DNA of 64,000 bases from Halolactibacillus halophilus. GTDB taxonomy: Bacteria; Bacillota; Bacilli; Bacillales; Amphibacillaceae. The translations under genes and the position numbers were made by a program. The notes under the pieces were generated by a model. The model did not search any database. It worked only from the letters and a program-made list of their open reading frames with translations, and was not told where the DNA came from. The number at the start of each line of letters is the position of its first letter. The first letter of the stretch is position 1. The DNA lies in NCBI RefSeq assembly GCF_900115605.1, contig NZ_FOXC01000001.1, positions 1-64,000 on the forward strand, given 5' to 3'. Positions 1 through 7,353 of this stretch are shown in pieces.

Positions 1-863
1 CTTTTACCAAACTTTAGCGCTTGTGACATCCCTATCATATCTAAATCTTCAATCACAACCGCATCATAATTTGTTACTAATGCTTTTGATTTATGGTGAA
101 GGAAATTCTTACGTTGATTGGCGACCTTCTCTTGAATTTTAGCTACTCGAATACGTTGTTTGTCCCAATTTGAAGAACCTTTCTTTTTACGAGAAAGTTT
201 ACGTTGTTCAACGGCTAACTTATCAAGCATTTGTCGATAAAATTTAGGGTGATTGGCTTTCTCACCCTCGCTATCAACAAACAACCCATCCATCGCAAAA
301 TCTAACCCAACGACTTTTTCAATGTCTTTCGTTTCAATCTCTTTCTCATATTCTGTCAGAATAGAAATATAATATTTTCCTGATGCGGTTATTGATAGGG
401 TACAAGATTTGATGACGCATTCCGAAGGAATGGCACGATGTTGTTTGATTTTAACCATTTTTAATTTAGGCAATTTGATATAACCATCCAATAATTGTAT
501 GTTTTCATTGACGCCATTTGTTGTGTAGCTTTGTTTATGTCGTTTACTTTTGAATTTTGGGAACTTGGTATGCCCCTTAAAAAAGGCTTTATATGCTTTA
601 TCTAAGTTGAGTTGAGCGTTCGCCAAAGCTAAAGAATCTACTTCTTTTAGCCATTCATATTCCTTTTTGTATTTGGCAGGCGTGGGGCGTTTTACTTTCT
701 TTAATGCTTCTTTATTATCTTTTAGACTTTCATACGTTTCTTTTCGTTCTGCTAACATTTTGTTATAGACAAAGCGAACACAACCAAAGGTTTTGCGTAT
801 CACCATAGCCTGTTCTTCTGTCGGATATAATCGAAACTTATACGCCTTATTTTGTTTAGTCAT
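1..863 (-). CDS. tnpB: TnpB RNA-guided nuclease (IS200/IS605 accessory protein), 3' end outside window
   Basis: TnpB is a RuvC-type nuclease guided by an RNA made from the element's end, and is an ancestor of Cas12. The 287 visible codons are open from the ATG at 863, which has a good ribosome binding site (GTGAGGTG). Seen: the N-terminal helical part typical of the OrfB_IS605 family (KFRLYPTEEQ, residues 9-18), the RuvC-I motif GLDFAMDG with the catalytic Asp at about residue 188, and RuvC-II VVIEDLDM with the catalytic Glu at about 272. The zinc finger and last catalytic Asp should lie beyond the left edge. No stop or frameshift is seen in the visible part, in contrast to the tnpA next to it. 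Confidence 0.88.
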   Translation of the reverse strand, partial: MTKQNKAYKFRLYPTEEQAMVIRKTFGCVRFVYNKMLAERKETYESLKDNKEALKKVKRPTPAKYKKEYEWLKEVDSLALANAQLNLDKAYKAFFKGHTKFPKFKSKRHKQSYTTNGVNENIQLLDGYIKLPKLKMVKIKQHRAIPSECVIKSCTLSITASGKYYISILTEYEKEIETKDIEKVVGLDFAMDGLFVDSEGEKANHPKFYRQMLDKLAVEQRKLSRKKKGSSNWDKQRIRVAKIQEKVANQRKNFLHHKSKALVTNYDAVVIEDLDMIGMSQALKFGK

Positions 864-874
864 ATCAAATCACC

Positions 875-1273
875 TCACTTTATCCCTTGATTTTCAATAT
901 ATTTTTTCACCACTTCAATAGGTGAACCACCCGTTGTCAACAAACAAAAACTTCTTGACCAAAACATTTCTTCCCATAACTTTTTACGAACATGAGGGAA
1001 ATCCTTCTTAATGAGTCTTGAACTGGCACTTTTATAGGCATTGATGAATGTCGATCATTCACTATTAGGTTGTGCTTTGAACAAAATATGAACATGGTCA
1101 ATATCGTGATGCCATTCGACCAATGTGATAGTATATTTTTCGCTCAATGACACAAATTTATCTTTGGCATAGTCTGAAATCCTATCATCTATGACTTTCC
1201 TTCGATACTTCACGACTAATACAAGATGGTAATACATTAAGAACACTGAATGGTTATTACTGTCTAGTTTCAC
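875..1273 (-). pseudogene. tnpA: IS200-type TnpA transposase, interrupted by an in-frame stop
   Basis: TnpA is the single-strand Y1 HUH transposase of IS200/IS605 elements. Read from the ATG at 1273 the frame gives 72 residues including the HUH motif (DHVHIL), then TGA at 1057-1055. The same frame continues with family-like sequence (FINAYKSASSRLIKK, then KKYIENQG) to a TGA at 877-875. Without the internal stop the protein would be 132 residues, a normal size. The catalytic tyrosine should be the one in KKYIENQ (about residue 125), so the stop removes it. A single base change from a Leu codon (TTA or TTG type) would explain the stop. Product inactive unless the stop is read through. Confidence 0.85.
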
Positions 1274-1343
1274 TATTACATCAGTCCTTATATTTTATAT
1301 GACTGATTATAACATATTGAGAATAAAGACAAAAGAAAAAACT

Positions 1344-1432
1344 TTGGGCTATCGCCCAACCGACATTCATCTCCCCCTTACCGTTGGGCTACGCCCTTCA
1401 CACGCTTGAAGAGGGAGACTTCTTTCGGAAGT
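1344..1432. repeat. Subterminal hairpins at the tnpA-side end of the IS element
   Basis: Three short inverted repeats lie in a row: TTGGGC/GCCCAA (1344-1349 with 1354-1359), GGGC/GCCC (1386-1389 with 1393-1396) and ACTTC/GAAGT (1418-1422 with 1428-1432). The first two share the core TTGGGCTA. IS200/IS605 transposases recognise imperfect hairpins at the element ends, so this is the likely end region. Which hairpin is the real one is not known. Confidence 0.5.
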
Positions 1433-1505
1433 ACGTTAAAAAAAGATTACACTTCTATTCACTTTTAATACCATACACCTCTCTTTATCACTCAAAAGAA
1501 AACGG

Positions 1506-1534
1506 TTCACTTTTTGTAAAAAAAGTCGTATAAT
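1506..1534 (+). promoter_or_regulatory. SigA-type promoter for the rhodanese gene
   Basis: TTCACT (1506-1511), 17-base spacer, then a perfect TATAAT (1529-1534). It lies 31 bases before the start codon at 1566, just outside the insertion element. Confidence 0.6.
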
Positions 1535-1565
1535 AGACGCAGACTAAAAAAAGGGGATTTTAATT

Positions 1566-1973
1566 ATGAATATATCACTTGGCATTGCCTGGGACTGGAT
1601 TGTACTCCTAACCCTTGTCATCGCTTATATCGGGTATACGTTGTATCGCTATTTCAAAACAAAAAAAATACTGACAACTTTATCCGAAGAAGAATTTAGA
1701 GAAGGTTACCGAAAAGCACAATTAATTGATGTACGTGAACAAAAAGAATTTGATGGCGGTCATATTTGGGGCGCTAGAAACGTACCTGTTACTCAGTTAA
1801 AACAACGGATGAAAGAATTACGAAAAGACATGCCTATCTATCTTTATTGCCAATCTGGTTCACGTTCTCAACGTGCTGCTTGGTTACTCTATAAAAATGG
1901 TTACACCCAGATTTACGACCTAAAGGGTGGCTACAAAGATTGGAAAGGAAAAATAAAAAAAGCGTCTAAATAA
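1566..1973 (+). CDS. yqhL: Membrane-anchored rhodanese-like sulfurtransferase
   Basis: A 135-residue protein with one N-terminal membrane helix (about residues 8-28) followed by a single rhodanese domain. The active-site loop CQSGSRSQ (Cys at about residue 95) has the length expected for sulfur, rather than phosphate, chemistry. Rhodaneses carry persulfide sulfur from one protein or small molecule to another; the substrate here is unknown. Size, anchor and location near comG match B. subtilis YqhL. The start has the ribosome binding site AAGGGG at 1551-1556. It is a single-gene unit between its own promoter and a terminator. Confidence 0.85.
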   Translation: MNISLGIAWDWIVLLTLVIAYIGYTLYRYFKTKKILTTLSEEEFREGYRKAQLIDVREQKEFDGGHIWGARNVPVTQLKQRMKELRKDMPIYLYCQSGSRSQRAAWLLYKNGYTQIYDLKGGYKDWKGKIKKASK

Positions 1974-1980
1974 ACAAAAA

Positions 1981-2010
1981 CCCGCTCATCATAAACGTGA
2001 GCGGGTTTTT
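1981..2010. terminator. Terminator shared by yqhL and aroK
   Basis: Perfect 8-bp stem CCCGCTCA/TGAGCGGG (1981-1988, 1998-2005), with five T after it on the plus strand and five A before it, so it can work for both converging genes. Confidence 0.85.
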
Positions 2011-2018
2011 CATAAATT

Positions 2019-2513
2019 TTATCGGCCTAACTGAGTCATGATCCTTTTTGCAAGTTCAGTCGGTGTACTAATCCGGGTATCAATGACGCATCGGCTCACT
2101 TCTTCGTAGAACGGTTGCCTTCGGTTAAACAGGTGTTCTTTTTCGGCTAAGCCTTGTTGCCAAAGTGGACGCGTTTTGTCATGTTTCAATCGCTCAACAA
2201 TCATTGACCACGGTGTTTCTAAAAAAACAACCTGTTTATCTGTTAGCCACGCTCGATTATCAGCTCGTTCAATAACACCTCCACCTGTTGAAACTATACC
2301 CTCATACTCAAACGTTTGAATTAAAGCATCATGTTCCACTTGTCTAAAATAAGCTTCACCATCATCCTTAAAGATTGCTGTGATTGGTTTTTTTTCTTGT
2401 TGTTCTATCAATTGATCTAAATCGATTAACGGTTGTTGTTTCAATTCAGCTAAAGCTTTACCAACCGTTGTTTTCCCACTGCCCATAAAACCCACTAAAT
2501 AAATAGGAGTCAC
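2019..2513 (-). CDS. aroK: Shikimate kinase
   Basis: Phosphorylates shikimate to shikimate 3-phosphate with ATP, the fifth step of aromatic amino acid synthesis, in the cytoplasm. The 164-residue protein has the P-loop GFMGSGKTT (residues 8-16), the shikimate-binding DLD and STGGG motifs, and the lid region KTRPLW. The start is GTG at 2513 with the ribosome binding site AAGGTG about 9 bases before it. It stands back to back with comGA, and its terminator is shared with yqhL. aroE of the same pathway is at 62.2-63.0 kb. Confidence 0.93.
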   Translation of the reverse strand: MTPIYLVGFMGSGKTTVGKALAELKQQPLIDLDQLIEQQEKKPITAIFKDDGEAYFRQVEHDALIQTFEYEGIVSTGGGVIERADNRAWLTDKQVVFLETPWSMIVERLKHDKTRPLWQQGLAEKEHLFNRRQPFYEEVSRCVIDTRISTPTELAKRIMTQLGR

Positions 2514-2644
2514 TATCTTTCACACCTTCCCAAAACATTAAGTTATCTGAATTATTATACAAGTTTTCCGAAAAAATTGCCAGGTACATTAAAAATCTCT
2601 TCTATAAAGGTTATATTTTTGAAATACTTTCTTTACGCCCCTAC

Positions 2645-2673
2645 TTGTTGTTTCCCCGTTCTTCCATTACAAT
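2645..2673 (+). promoter_or_regulatory. Promoter of the comG operon
   Basis: TTGTTG (2645-2650), 17-base spacer, TACAAT (2668-2673), 34 bases before the comGA ATG. In B. subtilis comG transcription needs ComK binding to A/T boxes further upstream. The AT-rich stretch 2590-2625 has only degenerate matches, so I cannot say whether ComK or a ComX-like factor acts here. Confidence 0.6.
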
Positions 2674-2706
2674 CAACAGTAGTTAAAATAACTGGAGGTG
2701 AAAAAA

Positions 2707-3693
2707 ATGTATAGTTCGGATCGGTTTTTAAATGCCTTGATCTTGTTTGCGGTCAAAGAAAATGTTTCAGATATTCACTTTGTTCCACATGTTAATGAAA
2801 CAACCGTCTACTTACGTGTACACGGTGAACGACATTTGTACAAAAATCTCTCAAATGAGCATTACACTCACTTACTAAACTATTTGAAATTCCAAGCTCA
2901 AATGGATATTGGTGAAAAAAGATTACCTCAAGACGGCGTCGTTACATTACTCGTAAATACCGTAAAAATTGATTTACGCTTGTCCACACTGCCGGCCAAA
3001 CAAGAAGAATCTTTGGCTATTCGTCTCCTTCCACACAATGAAATTAAACCTCTCAACCAACTTTTACTATTTCAATCGCAAGTAAAAAAACTAACATCGT
3101 TAATTAAGAACACCTCAGGCATTGTCTTACTAACAGGCCCAACCGGTTCAGGAAAAACCACCTTGCTATATAGCTTAATTGAAACATTACTTTTGGAACA
3201 GTCCTTTCAAACGATTACGTTAGAAGATCCAATTGAAAAAGATTTAAATCATTTCGTCCAAGTTCAAATTAACGAAAAAAGCGGCATGACGTATCACACT
3301 GGATTAAAAGCAGCGCTTAGGCATGACCCAGATATCTTAATGGTAGGTGAGATTAGAGATGTCAAAACAGCTGAGTTCGTTTTTCATGCCGCGTATACCG
3401 GTCATCTTGTTTTTTCTACACTACACGCAAAAGATGCAACCGGCACAATCCACCGCTTGGTCGAGATGGGTATAAAACCGATTGATCTATCTCAAAACCT
3501 ATTAGCAATTTGCGCAACAGAGCTGATGAACCTTGATCATCCAAACTACGACCGTGCAGCAATCATTGAATTTTTAACAGGTGAGAATCTTTTAGGTTAT
3601 TGTACGGACTTTACGAAACCGATAAAGTCCGAAGCAACATTTGCAGATTTGAAACGAAAGGCTTATGCTTATGGCTTTATTTCAACCACGTAA
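2707..3693 (+). CDS. comGA: ComGA, assembly ATPase of the competence pseudopilus
   Basis: Cytoplasmic hexameric ATPase of the type II secretion/type IV pilus family that drives assembly of the transformation pseudopilus. Seen: Walker A GPTGSGKTT (about residues 144-152), the Asp-rich box ITLEDPIE, Walker B ILMVGEIRD, and the His box GHLVFSTLHAKDA. At 328 residues it is slightly shorter than the B. subtilis protein. The ATG at 2707 is preferred because GGAGGTG lies 6 bases before it; a GTG at 2698 overlaps that ribosome binding site. It is the first gene of a seven-gene operon, and its end overlaps comGB. Confidence 0.95.
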   Translation: MYSSDRFLNALILFAVKENVSDIHFVPHVNETTVYLRVHGERHLYKNLSNEHYTHLLNYLKFQAQMDIGEKRLPQDGVVTLLVNTVKIDLRLSTLPAKQEESLAIRLLPHNEIKPLNQLLLFQSQVKKLTSLIKNTSGIVLLTGPTGSGKTTLLYSLIETLLLEQSFQTITLEDPIEKDLNHFVQVQINEKSGMTYHTGLKAALRHDPDILMVGEIRDVKTAEFVFHAAYTGHLVFSTLHAKDATGTIHRLVEMGIKPIDLSQNLLAICATELMNLDHPNYDRAAIIEFLTGENLLGYCTDFTKPIKSEATFADLKRKAYAYGFISTT

Positions 3694-4714
3694 ATCAACA
3701 GCCTCTCTATCCATTCATCATCAGTTAGCCTTTATGAAACGACTGCAAACGCTTTTAGAAGCACACTATTCAATGAAAGAAGCCTTAACTTATGTTCAGT
3801 TTAATAAAAAATTTTATCACGCTTCAAATTTCTTACTCCAAGAACTTGGTAATGGCAAACACTTTGATGTTTCCTTAGCAGAACTTTCATTCCACCCTCA
3901 ATTTGTCACACACGTACACTACGGTTTGTTGCAAGGTAACCTTGCCGAAGGAATCTACCAGGCCGTTAGCTTTATCACTCAACAACATCAATTAAAACAA
4001 CAATTCATTAAAACAATTCGCTATCCACTTGTACTGATACTTGGGTTCCTCACCATACTGTATTTTATTCAAATGTACATTTACCCTAATTTTCTTCAGT
4101 TATTCCAAACAGCTGAACAAACGTCACCAATGATTGAAACGGCTATTTTCTGTGTCTCTTTATTGTTTTATTTCCTTCGCATAAGCCTTATGTCTCTTAT
4201 GCTTTTTGGTCTCATAGCCGTGTTTATTTATAAAAAAATGAGTCCTTCTCAGTTAATGAGTTTATTACTACGTTTGCCGATAGCTTTTCAGTTCGTACGT
4301 CTGCACACCAGTTTTTTCTTTGCCCATCATCTTAAAAATTTACTCGATGGTCATTTTTCAATTAAGGAAGCATTAACGTTAATCACAAAGGAACAAAATC
4401 AATCCATCCTCACACAATCACTGACTGAAATATTGTCCACTTTAGACCAAGGTGACAGCTTGTATCAAAGTTTATCAGCCCATTCTTTTTTCAGTGACCG
4501 ACTCAGTTACATCTTCCAAACGAATGAATCTCAAGCATTAATTCGCCTTTCACTCGACCTCTATCTAACAGAAACATTTGAGGATGTGACACAAACAATT
4601 GAAAAATTAATAAAATATATTCAACCGATCATCTTTTCTTTAATTGCTATGAGTATTGTACTTATTTACCTCTCGATCCTCATGCCTATGATTAATATGA
4701 TGAATACGATTTAG
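3671..4714 (+). CDS. comGB: ComGB, polytopic membrane platform of the competence pseudopilus
   Basis: Inner-membrane platform (T2SF/GspF family) on which ComGA assembles ComGC pilins. The 347-residue protein has two F-type repeats, with membrane helices near residues 115-140, 160-200 and at the C-terminus (about 315-345). The ATG at 3671 is 9 bases from AAAGG. Another ATG at 3665 is possible. The start lies inside the end of comGA (23-base overlap), so translation is probably coupled. Confidence 0.92.
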   Translation: MALFQPRKSTASLSIHHQLAFMKRLQTLLEAHYSMKEALTYVQFNKKFYHASNFLLQELGNGKHFDVSLAELSFHPQFVTHVHYGLLQGNLAEGIYQAVSFITQQHQLKQQFIKTIRYPLVLILGFLTILYFIQMYIYPNFLQLFQTAEQTSPMIETAIFCVSLLFYFLRISLMSLMLFGLIAVFIYKKMSPSQLMSLLLRLPIAFQFVRLHTSFFFAHHLKNLLDGHFSIKEALTLITKEQNQSILTQSLTEILSTLDQGDSLYQSLSAHSFFSDRLSYIFQTNESQALIRLSLDLYLTETFEDVTQTIEKLIKYIQPIIFSLIAMSIVLIYLSILMPMINMMNTI

Positions 4715-4726
4715 GAGGACAAACTT

Positions 4727-5062
4727 ATGTTTAAAAAACTTTGTAATTTTATTAAAAATGAAAAAGGCTTTACCCTTATTGAAATGTTAATTGTGATGAG
4801 TATTATTGCGGTCTTACTTATCCTTATTACTCCAAAGCTGGCTGATCACCAAGAAAATATTACAAAAAAATCAGATGAAGCGATTGTTGGTTTTGTTAAT
4901 ACGCAAATCCAGGCGTATTACTTAGATACCGGTACATTTCCAACGACTATAAATGCGTTAGTCACAGATAACTATATTGATGAGGATTTGATTTCGAGTG
5001 CGTCAAAAGCGATTATTTTTACGGATGAATCCAACAAAAAAGTCGCCCTCGTCAGTGAATAA
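4727..5062 (+). CDS. comGC: ComGC, major competence pseudopilin
   Basis: Major subunit of the transformation pilus. A 14-residue positively charged leader ends at KG, followed by FTLIEMLIVMSII: the prepilin peptidase site G/F with Glu at +5, then the hydrophobic assembly helix. Total length is 111 residues. The start has AGGAGG ten bases before it. The prepilin peptidase gene comC is not in the window, so processing depends on a gene elsewhere. Confidence 0.94.
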   Translation: MFKKLCNFIKNEKGFTLIEMLIVMSIIAVLLILITPKLADHQENITKKSDEAIVGFVNTQIQAYYLDTGTFPTTINALVTDNYIDEDLISSASKAIIFTDESNKKVALVSE

Positions 5063-5501
5063 TAAAGAAGCAGGATTCACCCTAATAGAAGTTATGATTG
5101 TTCTTTTCGTGATACAGATCCTTTTATCCATTGGTTTTTACGCACTTGATAAATCAGAAGATAAACAAAACTTTAACCGCTGGTACGCTCAATTTGAATT
5201 AGACATATTATATCTACAAAAGCGGACGAGCCTTTCAGAGAATCGGCCATACCTTCATTTTAATTTGCCCAGTCATAGCTATACAGTCATCATTAACACT
5301 CATCAATCACCGCTTCTTTCACGAACGCATCCAGAAGATTGGAAGATTGTGTTCGCTTCAACGAAAAATAAATTGGCCTTTAATAAAAATGGCCAATTTA
5401 TTGAACCCGGTACAATCAAAATTGAAACCAATTATTATGTTTTTACGATTGTATTCCCTTTCGGGAAAGGAAGATGTTATGTCACCTACACAGAACGCTA
5501 A
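5025..5501 (+). CDS. comGD: ComGD, minor competence pseudopilin
   Basis: Minor prepilin with the cleavage motif AG/FTLIEVMIVLFVIQ followed by a globular domain. The start is uncertain: ATG at 5025 gives a 17-residue leader; GTG at 4998 would give 26 residues and GTG at 5055 only 7. None has a strong ribosome binding site, so coupling to comGC (which ends at 5062) is likely. From 5025 the protein has 158 residues. Identity rests on the prepilin motif and position in the operon. Confidence 0.85.
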   Translation: MNPTKKSPSSVNNKEAGFTLIEVMIVLFVIQILLSIGFYALDKSEDKQNFNRWYAQFELDILYLQKRTSLSENRPYLHFNLPSHSYTVIINTHQSPLLSRTHPEDWKIVFASTKNKLAFNKNGQFIEPGTIKIETNYYVFTIVFPFGKGRCYVTYTER

Positions 5502-5823
5502 TGGTTTTTTACTACTTGAAGCCTTATTTGTTTTAATGCTAATATCGATGATGGTATGTATCCATCTTCCTCTGCAACAGACGCTTAGAGATCAGCAACA
5601 AATTGAAGAAGAACGCACATTACTTTATCATCAGTTTTATGATTATATTATGATGAATGTTGACAGCGAGCGAGTCACTCTCGCGTCTCAAAAGGTTACT
5701 ATCGACCGGATGCCTATTGGTAATGTTATTCAAGTCACCGGCACCTATGTTAACCGTAACAATGTAGAGGAAGTGATGACTCTGTATTATGTACCGAAAC
5801 AACAACGGATTTACAATGATTGA
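5479..5823 (+). CDS. comGE: ComGE, minor competence pseudopilin
   Basis: Minor pseudopilin with a short leader (MSPTQNANG) and FLLLEALFVLMLISMMV as the hydrophobic segment; 114 residues. The ATG at 5479 is supported by the ribosome binding site GAAAGGA; the open frame itself extends further upstream. It overlaps comGD by 23 bases. Minor pseudopilins probably form the tip that starts pilus assembly. Confidence 0.82.
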   Translation: MSPTQNANGFLLLEALFVLMLISMMVCIHLPLQQTLRDQQQIEEERTLLYHQFYDYIMMNVDSERVTLASQKVTIDRMPIGNVIQVTGTYVNRNNVEEVMTLYYVPKQQRIYND

Positions 5824-6202
5824 ATTATTATTAACCATCCACGTGACCATCTTAACAACCATTCTATTATCTATGCTTATCCCCTACATGAAGCCACCAT
5901 CAAGCTATCAAAGTTTTCAAATCTACCAATTCTTTGGCTCACTTGAAAAAGAAATCCAAACGAGTCAGCACGTTTATATCAATGATGATACTTTGTCGAT
6001 TCATACTTTAAATGGTGATATTATCACGATTTCTCAGTATCAGCATGTTATTAGACGTCAAGTCAACGGACGTGGACATGACATTCTGTTAAGAGATGTT
6101 CAGACCTTCACCATTACAGAAGAGGAGCAGATTCATATCACCATTGAAACTAAAGAGGAGGCGTTGTTTTATGACACCGTTACGCTCTTTCAATCGGGAT
6201 GA
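5789..6202 (+). CDS. comGF: ComGF, minor competence pseudopilin
   Basis: A 137-residue prepilin-like protein with leader MYRNNNG and the helix FTMIELLLTIHVTILTTILL. It overlaps the end of comGE by 35 bases and has no strong ribosome binding site of its own at the right distance, so it is probably translated by coupling. Position and size match ComGF. Confidence 0.85.
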   Translation: MYRNNNGFTMIELLLTIHVTILTTILLSMLIPYMKPPSSYQSFQIYQFFGSLEKEIQTSQHVYINDDTLSIHTLNGDIITISQYQHVIRRQVNGRGHDILLRDVQTFTITEEEQIHITIETKEEALFYDTVTLFQSG

Positions 6203-6557
6203 GTCCGGTTCCATCACAATCGTCACCCTCTTTGTTATTCTTGGTCTATTTTTATCATTGTCGTCATTAATGCAAATGTATATAACTGAAAAACAATTTG
6301 CTGCACTTGAACAGGTGGAATTACAACATCGATCGCTCCATCAAATGACGTATCAACTTGTCTTAAATCAAGTAAACCAAGAGGTTCCAACGGCATTTAC
6401 AGGCCAATTTAGTTTCCCTAACGGTGTTACGACGTACACAATATCAAAAATAGATGCGCTTGTTTTGCTTTACATTGACAGTCAAACACCTGACTCTTAC
6501 AGCGTTCGAAACTACTACGCACTGCCAGAGGCAGCAGCATTGTTTAATGAACCGTAA
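6171..6557 (+). CDS. comGG: ComGG, minor competence pseudopilin
   Basis: Last gene of the comG operon, 128 residues. It has one N-terminal membrane helix (SITIVTLFVILGLFLSL) preceded by RDESG, resembling ComGG proteins, which are the most divergent of the set. The ATG at 6171 follows GAGGAGG by about 9 bases; a longer frame opens at 6096 but has no such site. Overlaps comGF by 32 bases. A strong terminator follows. Confidence 0.82.
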   Translation: MTPLRSFNRDESGSITIVTLFVILGLFLSLSSLMQMYITEKQFAALEQVELQHRSLHQMTYQLVLNQVNQEVPTAFTGQFSFPNGVTTYTISKIDALVLLYIDSQTPDSYSVRNYYALPEAAALFNEP

Positions 6558-6620
6558 CAGCTTTATATATGTTATTTTTCACTATCAAACAAGAGATTCA
6601 TCCGAGCTGATATGTCAAAA

Positions 6621-6648
6621 CCCCCACCAGATATCTGATGGGGGTTTT
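6621..6648. terminator. Terminator shared by comG operon and yqgX
   Basis: CCCCCA (6621-6626) pairs with TGGGGG (6639-6644) around the palindrome CAGATATCTG, followed by TTTT. A run of A on the other side lets it serve the converging yqgX gene too. Confidence 0.85.
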
Positions 6649-6650
6649 CG

Positions 6651-7268
6651 TTAAACAAATGGATTCAATTTCTTTTCATCACCAATCGTTGTTTCTGGTC
6701 CATGGCCAGGATGGACAATATACGCATCAGGTAAAGAAAATAATTTTTCTTTAATCGTTTGAATCAGCGTATCGTAGTCGCCTAGCGGCAAATCTGTCCG
6801 TCCTATGCCTCGATTAAAAAGGCTGTCACCAGAAATAATGTGCTGTTCTTGATTAAACACAAACGCCACACCACCAGGTGAATGACCTGGTGTTTCAATA
6901 ACAGTAAAGTCAAAGGCACCGATTGACATCGGCCCAGGTTTTAAGTAGCGGTCTGCCGGCTGACAAATAACTTCTTTGACCGGAAAATATTTTGAACCAT
7001 TCAGAGCAGGATTTCCCATCCATTCATGCTCATTTTCATGTAAATAAACCGGTAAATCATATTGTTTACGTAAAGGTTCTACTGCTCCAATATGATCAAA
7101 ATGCGCATGGGTTAGTAAAATAGCTTTTGGTTTCATCGCCAATCTATCAATTTCTTTTATTAAACGATTAGGTTCACCAGCTGGGTCAATGATGAGTAAG
7201 TTGTCCTCTTTTAAAACAAGATAACCATTCGTCCCCAACTGACCTAATACATACTTTTTAATTTCCAT
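6651..7268 (-). CDS. yqgX: Metallo-beta-lactamase fold hydrolase (YqgX/glyoxalase II-like)
   Basis: A 205-residue cytoplasmic MBL-fold hydrolase with the metal site THAHFDHIG (about residues 53-61), a further His in TPGHSPGG, the Asp in SGDSLF and the last His in HPGHGPET. It resembles glyoxalase II, which cleaves thioesters; the true substrate in Bacilli (possibly a bacillithiol ester) is not known. The ATG at 7268 is 5 bases from GAGGTG; the GTG at 7271 is too close. B. subtilis has yqgX in the same region. Confidence 0.85.
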   Translation of the reverse strand: MEIKKYVLGQLGTNGYLVLKEDNLLIIDPAGEPNRLIKEIDRLAMKPKAILLTHAHFDHIGAVEPLRKQYDLPVYLHENEHEWMGNPALNGSKYFPVKEVICQPADRYLKPGPMSIGAFDFTVIETPGHSPGGVAFVFNQEQHIISGDSLFNRGIGRTDLPLGDYDTLIQTIKEKLFSLPDAYIVHPGHGPETTIGDEKKLNPFV

Positions 7269-7312
7269 CACTACACCTCAACTTTTATTCTTTTATCAAG
7301 AATAGCACAAAA

Positions 7313-7347
7313 AAACCATCTGAGCCAACAGAAGCACCAGATGGTTT
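7313..7347 (-). terminator. Terminator of the LTA synthase gene
   Basis: AAACCATCTG (7313-7322) pairs with CAGATGGTTT (7338-7347). In the leftward direction the stem is followed by a run of seven T. Confidence 0.8.
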
Positions 7348-7353
7348 TTACTA

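Larger units (their letters stand above)
1..1440 (-). mobile_element. IS200/IS605-family insertion element, partial
   Basis: A tnpA-tnpB pair reading leftward identifies an IS200/IS605-type element: a Y1 HUH transposase gene followed 11 bases later by an RNA-guided TnpB nuclease gene. The end lying before tnpA carries small hairpins (1344-1432), as subterminal hairpins do in this family. The element runs off the left edge, so its other end, the tnpB C-terminus and any omega-RNA are not visible. The right boundary near 1433-1445 is an estimate. These elements make no target duplications, so none can be used to fix it. Confidence 0.8.

Noticed and set aside
2585-2640. ComK-box-like A/T runs upstream of comGA
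   Set aside because: AAAA-N5-TTTT is matched only partly and the spacing between boxes is not right; any AT-rich region would give the same.
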